Source: Stromatinia cepivora (taxonomy: Eukaryota > Ascomycota > Leotiomycetes > Helotiales > Sclerotiniaceae). Taken from it: a stretch of 64,000 nucleotides of DNA. How positions within the stretch are numbered: position 1 is the first letter of the stretch; each line of letters opens with the position of its first letter. Location: contig RCTD01000021.1 of the NCBI GenBank assembly GCA_014898415.1, positions 744,001 through 808,000 of the forward strand, read 5' to 3'. This document shows positions 59,949-64,000 of this stretch, piece by piece. The position numbers were made by a program, and so were the translations under genes. The notes under the pieces are model-generated. The model did not search any database, was not told where the DNA came from, and saw only the letters and a list, made by a program, of their open reading frames with translations.

Positions 59949-60730
59949 AGCTTCTTTTCCATACTAACCTGTTTGTAGAGCCTGTCCGTTTATCTGCTGG
60001 ACTATTTCTTTCAATTTACTCGGACTTGAGCGTTGAATAAATAAAGAAAGTAAATACCTAGTAGATAGCTTCTCACTCCTTATACATATTACTGTATTTG
60101 CTTTGATCGGTAGTTCTAAGTATTTATTCGGTATTTTAGGAAATCCACTTAATATATCTCCTAGATTATTACCCACCTAAATTTCTACAGTTAGCATACT
60201 GCCCCGGTGGAATTTCGAACGGCGAGACGGTTGAGCATGTTCATCTGCGCATAAGTGATTTTTGATGTGAGCTCCCTTCATCACGGATTAAATGTCTACA
60301 AGCACTTCACGTAAAACTAGATAGAGCAATTATGCAGTGCTAATGAATTATGGAATCAAATTGTATTCTTGGTATCAGATCTAACAATAATGATGAGAAA
60401 ATCACTATTAAAAATGCAAGGTAAGAAGGAGGATGTCTAGAGGCGTTGTTAACATCTGATTTTCCCAGACTATTCAACTTCTCCCCAGTACCTTGTCTTA
60501 TCCCATTCCTCGTTCCCCGATTAGCATTTGATTGTTCGCAAAACCTCAAATCAGTATTTCGGGCCCTTTCCATTGAAAAGTTGTCAGTCAACAATCAATA
60601 TCTTCCCGATTTACCATGCGAGATCGCCAGTCAATGTTCCCCAATGTTTCAAATCCAGGCAGTATCTAAACCTCCCACAATCCACCCATCCCAATCAACA
60701 ACCACCACCTCTTCATCATGCACCTCTTAC
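59949..60730. other. Intergenic DNA with one short unidentified minus frame
   Basis: A 70-codon minus frame (60,176-59,964) starts at GTG and reads GDILSGFPKIPNKYLELP, VICIRSEKLSTRYLLSL and ends QINGQALQTG. It has balanced codon use unlike the repeats, but no ATG, and I do not recognise it; it may be a gene fragment. CTAAC and TTTAG just upstream look like a 3' splice signal, but no partner exon was found. The rest is the 3' flank of the RING gene. Plus frames at 60,446-60,964 are shadows. Confidence 0.45.
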
Positions 60731-61837
60731 TCAATCCACACCCATCAAAAAATCCCTCCCCACCCAAGGCAAACCAACCCTATCCCTACACATAGGACAA
60801 GTATTTTTCTCCTGCAGCCAAAGAGCAATACAAGCGCGACCAAAAACATGACCACAAGCCGGCATCTTAGCAGGCGCATGACACTCCCCCGCAGCCGTCA
60901 TAAGCGCATATGGATCGCTACAAAAACACGGATCGAGATTCTCCCAAGATCCATCAACAGATAGAAGAAGATCCTCGACGGCTGTTTTGCGGATGTGCGA
61001 GGTTGCGTTTCGCGCATTTGTTTCGTCCTGACTAGGAGGTCGACCTTCCTGCAAGGCCAAGAGTTCCTGCCGTAATTGTTCAACGCGGGTCTGTAGCTGA
61101 TCAATATGGGTCGGGAGTCGGTCAATATGGGCCTGTAATTGTTCAACGCGGGTCTGTAGCTGATCAATACGGATCAGGAATTGGTCAACGCGAGCCTGCA
61201 TATGTTCAAAATAGATCGGGAATTGATTAATGTGGGTTTGTAGTTCATCAATACGGGTCGGGAATCGGTTAACGCGGGTCTGTAATTGTGAAACACGGGT
61301 CTGTAGCTGATCAATACAGATCGGGAGTTGGTCAACGCGAGCCTGTATATGTTCAATACGGGTCGGGAGTTGGTCAACGCGGGCCTGCATTTGTTCAATG
61401 CGGGTCTGTAGTTGATCAACGTGGACCTGTAGTCGGCCAACGTTGGCCTGTAATGCTTCAAGGAGGGCATGGCTGGTAAGATCCATAGGACTTTCATTTG
61501 GAGTAACCTCTAGCTCATTCGTATGCGCCTGATGAGCAATAGGTCGTCCGTTCCCTAAGGCTACCGATTCGCGCTGTAGTGATATGTGACTAGTCACAGC
61601 AGAAGCTGCTTGGAATGCTACTTGTAGATCGTCTATGAATTGAGATTCGATATTTGGGTTGAAAGGAGACGATTCAGATGCAGAAGTAAAGACGCGAGGA
61701 GGTAAGGGAACTTGGGGAGCTTCAGGGGCATCTCGCGAAGGGGTATGGTTATGATTTCGTCGCTGATTGGGTCGGTTGCGTCTTCGTAAATCACCAAAAC
61801 GTCTAGTGACTTCGTTGATGTTTCCTGTATTTGACAT
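60731..61837 (-). CDS. Heptad-repeat coiled-coil protein with C-terminal RING finger
   Basis: This encodes a probable E3 ubiquitin ligase-type protein of 368 residues. The open frame runs upstream to 61,993, but its first codon there is TTG. The first in-frame ATG (61,837, context AATCATGT with A at -3) gives MSNTGNINEVTRRFGDLRRR and is preferred. An Arg-rich N-terminus (about 10-35) and a Pro-rich stretch precede residues 128-260. Those consist of 7-residue repeats (LQTRVDQ-like), a long coiled coil encoded by imperfect 21-bp DNA repeats (61,070-61,429). The RING lies at about 304-350: CFC, then PACGHVFGRACIALWL and CPMC. The fifth zinc ligand, normally Cys or His three residues after CGH, is Gly. 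It has no intron. The monooxygenase gene lies upstream on the same strand. Confidence 0.8.
   Translation of the reverse strand: MSNTGNINEVTRRFGDLRRRNRPNQRRNHNHTPSRDAPEAPQVPLPPRVFTSASESSPFNPNIESQFIDDLQVAFQAASAVTSHISLQRESVALGNGRPIAHQAHTNELEVTPNESPMDLTSHALLEALQANVGRLQVHVDQLQTRIEQMQARVDQLPTRIEHIQARVDQLPICIDQLQTRVSQLQTRVNRFPTRIDELQTHINQFPIYFEHMQARVDQFLIRIDQLQTRVEQLQAHIDRLPTHIDQLQTRVEQLRQELLALQEGRPPSQDETNARNATSHIRKTAVEDLLLSVDGSWENLDPCFCSDPYALMTAAGECHAPAKMPACGHVFGRACIALWLQEKNTCPMCRDRVGLPWVGRDFLMGVD
61070..61429. repeat. 21-bp tandem-repeat tract encoding heptads
   Basis: About 17 imperfect units, with GTCAACGCGGGCCTGT- and TGATCAATACGGATC-type halves alternating, encode the coiled coil of the RING protein. 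Because the unit is a multiple of three, other frames are also open (61,497-61,174 and 61,288-61,479); those are shadows. The repeats are GC-rich and carry no sign of RIP. Confidence 0.85.
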
Positions 61838-62787
61838 GATTGCTGATAGATTATTCGGTGAAGAATGACAGTGAGATATTTTTGTAGTGTGTGTAGAATA
61901 TCTTCGTGATGAGATATTTGCGTTTGGAAAAGAAGATGACTTGGGTTGTAAATGGAGATCTCGGAGATGATGTTGTTCAGAATAAGAATACAAAAAGTCT
62001 TGGGGGTAATCACTTATTTATAGGTTGGAGAATAAACTGAAGAAGATGAAATACGACATAACGGGGTACGCGATTGTCGATTCGCGCATCTCGAGATATT
62101 GAACGCATATCTATTTCGTGCGGGACAAGTGAACCGTATGGGATAAGTAAGCCGTACGGTATAAATGAACCAACGGTACCAGATCATTGAAGAAATACCG
62201 TAGATCAAGTATTCACTTTATGATTTCTGAACGGCTAATTTGGTAGATTCGTGTACGCAGAACCATTCAATGAGGGGGAGGTAATGGATAAGAAGTACGT
62301 AACAAAGTATCAGAAAATGGTTCTGAGTCCTGCATATGAACGATCATGCTATAACTGCGCAGTACAATTACTTTTCAGTATTATTCCGTACCTGCGCGAA
62401 ATTGGACTCTAGTCACTTATACCTGTTATTACGCCCAGGGATTGTGTGGAGTATCTTTTGCAAGCACTTCAGCAAGAAGGAGTCAAAATGAAATTCTTAG
62501 AGAATGGGGGATAATTATAGGTCCTGGCGCCAATTTTGACTGGCTAACGATGATTCAGAAGGCGACAGACCAGAATTGACAATGAAACGGGAATAGAATA
62601 GTGCAAGATATCGGGTTGTGGCAGTGCAAATATAAGAGTCTTACATTTCATTTCGATCGAGTTATGCGCAATCATGGTCAAGTTGATATACTAGCTCATC
62701 TTGATGAAGCGGATTTTCATACACGTCTACGCGCCACACAACCCCAAACAACAACTAAGGCGTTGCGAGAGGCTTCGTTACAGCCTA
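61838..62787. other. Intergenic region upstream of the RING gene
   Basis: It holds the 5' flank of the RING gene and the 3' flank of the monooxygenase gene, both on the minus strand. Composition is normal. CTTGTCCC and CTTATCCC-like blocks repeat near 62,110-62,175 (AAGTGAACCGTATGGGAT, AAGTAAGCCGTACGGTAT). Frames such as 62,601-62,822 (+) overlap the monooxygenase end and show no domain. No tRNA or other RNA gene was recognised. Confidence 0.6.
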
Positions 62788-64000
62788 CTACTGTACATTT
62801 GTGCCTATCTTCGTCAACATAGATGCTGTTGCTAGGAGGCCCTTTTTGAACCATTTGCGTAAAAATTCATTCGCACCCAATCCACCACCAAGCGTTCTCT
62901 TCTTATAAATGTCGGCAAATGCCACTGTCCAAACCAGAAGAACAAATGTTCTTTTCATCCATTTCTTTAACAGACCTTTTCGCGTATATGCGATGTTCCA
63001 GTGTCTCCAGGTTGGAAACGAACAGCGATAGAGAAAATCGAGTTGGGTATATCTGCGATTGATTAATTTCATGGATAGGATTAGGGACTCAAAGGGGCGG
63101 CATACGGGTAAGTATTCGAATTCCAACCATCTTCGCGGAGATACCAATTTTTCGCACGACTGTCTGCCCACACCATCTTCTTCAACACAGACTGAATTTG
63201 ACTCGTCCACTTCATTTCGGCCTCCTGTTTCACCTCTACCATGATAGCATCACCGTTGAGTAAAGGCTTGATGAAGTTAAGTGCTTGAATTACCATACTT
63301 TCCGTAGTATAGATAACGGATGTATGGCCAGTGAAGCAGTTCGGACCAACCAAGGTGAAGAAGTTCGGAAATCCATCCATGGCAGTCCCCATGTACATTT
63401 GAGGACCACCTCGTCGTTCAAACACGTCCTGTAATGTTTGTCCTTCCTTACCATAGACATTCAGTGGATGAAACCATTTCGTTGTTTGGAACCCGTGGGC
63501 AAGGACGATGACGTCAGCAGGAATAGTGGTTTGGTTTGTTGGAGCGGAGCTTGTAACATCATCAGGTGGATAGTTACGACCAGGCCCCAAGGTCACAGTA
63601 TCCTCCCCAAGGCTTTTTAGCGGAAGAGTTGTCAGATTGACTTTCGCATTGTTTAGGCATGAGTACCAGTCCGCATCCAAGATTCTTCTCTTACAACCAA
63701 TTCCATAGTTTGGTGTCAAGATCTCGTGATACTTCTCAGGAGCTTTGCTTTTCATGTAAGTCAAACACTTAGCCTCCATCTTTCTACGTTCTTTTTCAGC
63801 GAAAGAACCAGGTCGAAATAATCGGAAATCATATTCAGCCACCGCACCCAATGTATGGCGCAAGAGTTTGTTAAAACCAGGAATGTAGGTATTTAGTGCT
63901 GGTGCCCATTTGTTCCATGTTTTTTCTCCCAGCGGCGGGACGGCTTTTGGTTGAACCCACGGTGGAGATTGCATCAGCTGAGTAACGGACTTCGCACCAT
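62788..64000 (-). CDS. Flavin monooxygenase, Baeyer-Villiger type, 5' part outside window
   Basis: These enzymes use FAD and NADPH to insert or add one oxygen into carbonyl or other substrates, usually in secondary metabolism or degradation. The window holds the C-terminal half of two exons: 64,000-63,106 and 63,052-62,788. The frame is open to the right edge (GAKSVTQLMQSPPWVQPK), so the FAD-binding GxGxxG and the Baeyer-Villiger motif lie outside. Seen are ADWYSCLNNAKVNL, then IPADVIVLAHGFQTT (the second dinucleotide-binding region's end), MYMGTAMDGFPNFFTLVGPN, and after the intron YTQLDFLYRCSFPTWRHW. Splicing restores the frame in the middle of a codon and ends GTNVQ-stop at 62,788. The ATG at 63,974 is internal, not the start. 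The substrate is unknown. Confidence 0.85.
63053..63105 (-). other. 53-bp spliceosomal intron in the monooxygenase gene
   Basis: On the minus strand it has GTATGC at the 5' end, CCCTAATCC as probable branch site, and ATCGCAG at the 3' end. Without splicing the frame ends a few codons later (at PLSP). With splicing the conserved C-terminal aromatic block follows. Length and signals are typical of filamentous ascomycetes. Confidence 0.85.

Noticed and set aside
60446..60964. 172-codon plus-strand frame
   Set aside because: It overlaps the RING gene antisense and its 3' flank. Pro/Thr/Ser-rich sequence without domain is a shadow.
61174..61497. 107-codon minus frame rich in YRPALT repeats
   Set aside because: This is an alternative frame of the 21-bp repeats; any frame stays open there because the unit is a multiple of three.
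61838..61993. N-terminal 52 residues extending the RING protein to 61,993
   Set aside because: The first codon of that extension is TTG and it contains no ATG; the first in-frame ATG with a good context is at 61,837.
62601..62822. 73-codon plus-strand frame
   Set aside because: Partly opposite the monooxygenase end, no motif, no homologue recognised.
1..64000. tRNA or rRNA genes
   Set aside because: I looked for conserved T-loop and A-box patterns and rRNA blocks by eye and saw none. A covariance-model scan would be decisive.

Overview
The window is a piece of a filamentous ascomycete (Pezizomycotina) nuclear genome. About 59 kb is extremely AT-rich retrotransposon graveyard and the last 4 kb is ordinary gene space. 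Two things point to this: the Ty1/copia and Ty3/gypsy copies differ from each other almost only by C-to-T and G-to-A transitions (the signature of repeat-induced point mutation, RIP), and the right end holds fungal-type genes, one with a 53-bp GT-AG intron. The species cannot be named from the sequence.

The AT-rich part resolves into a stack of nested insertions, dated relative to each other by target-site duplications (TSDs) and, in several cases, by an empty site in a second copy. Family names here are local labels. Left stack (1-17,656): a Cop-166 element (#3, +) sits inside a gypsy element (Gyp-292 #1, -). That gypsy lies in the integrase region of Cop-166 #2 (-), whose gag/protease half is split off by a complete Cop-166 #1 (-, 10,370-15,851, TSD TATAA). 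Right stack (18,228-58,030): the two LTRs of one copia element (Cop-215, -) lie 39.4 kb apart and still share the outer TSD TATTC. Inside it are a complete Cop-166 #4 (+, 19,858-25,338) and a Cop-310 copia (Z1, +, 27,236-57,577, TSD AATAA). Z1 was in turn invaded by a gypsy solo LTR, a Cop-166 solo LTR, a complete 11.2-kb gypsy (31,629-42,844), a 1.8-kb short LTR element (44,995-46,798), a complete second Cop-310 (Z2, 48,396-56,669, TSD CTTCT) and an inverted Cop-310 solo LTR. Removing these insertions leaves Z1 at about 8.25 kb, against 8.27 kb for Z2, which supports the reconstruction.

Every retrotransposon coding region is broken. The copia RT motif YxDD reads YINN and YIND in two copies, the gypsy motif reads YLND in one copy, and stop codons sit where CAR or TGG codons would be expected. 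No element in the window looks capable of autonomous movement.

From about 58.0 kb the sequence leaves the nested elements. It passes through a 300-bp stretch with three perfect inverted repeats (the largest with 50-bp arms) and a 489-bp hAT-type MITE with an 8-bp TSD, and enters GC-richer gene space. Two genes there lie on the minus strand: a heptad-repeat coiled-coil protein with a C-terminal variant RING finger, and a flavin monooxygenase of the Baeyer-Villiger type cut by the right edge. The least explained signals are the conserved, mostly antisense open stretch between pol and the 3' LTR of both Cop-310 copies, the gag-like frame of the short LTR element, and the inverted-repeat cluster at the boundary.
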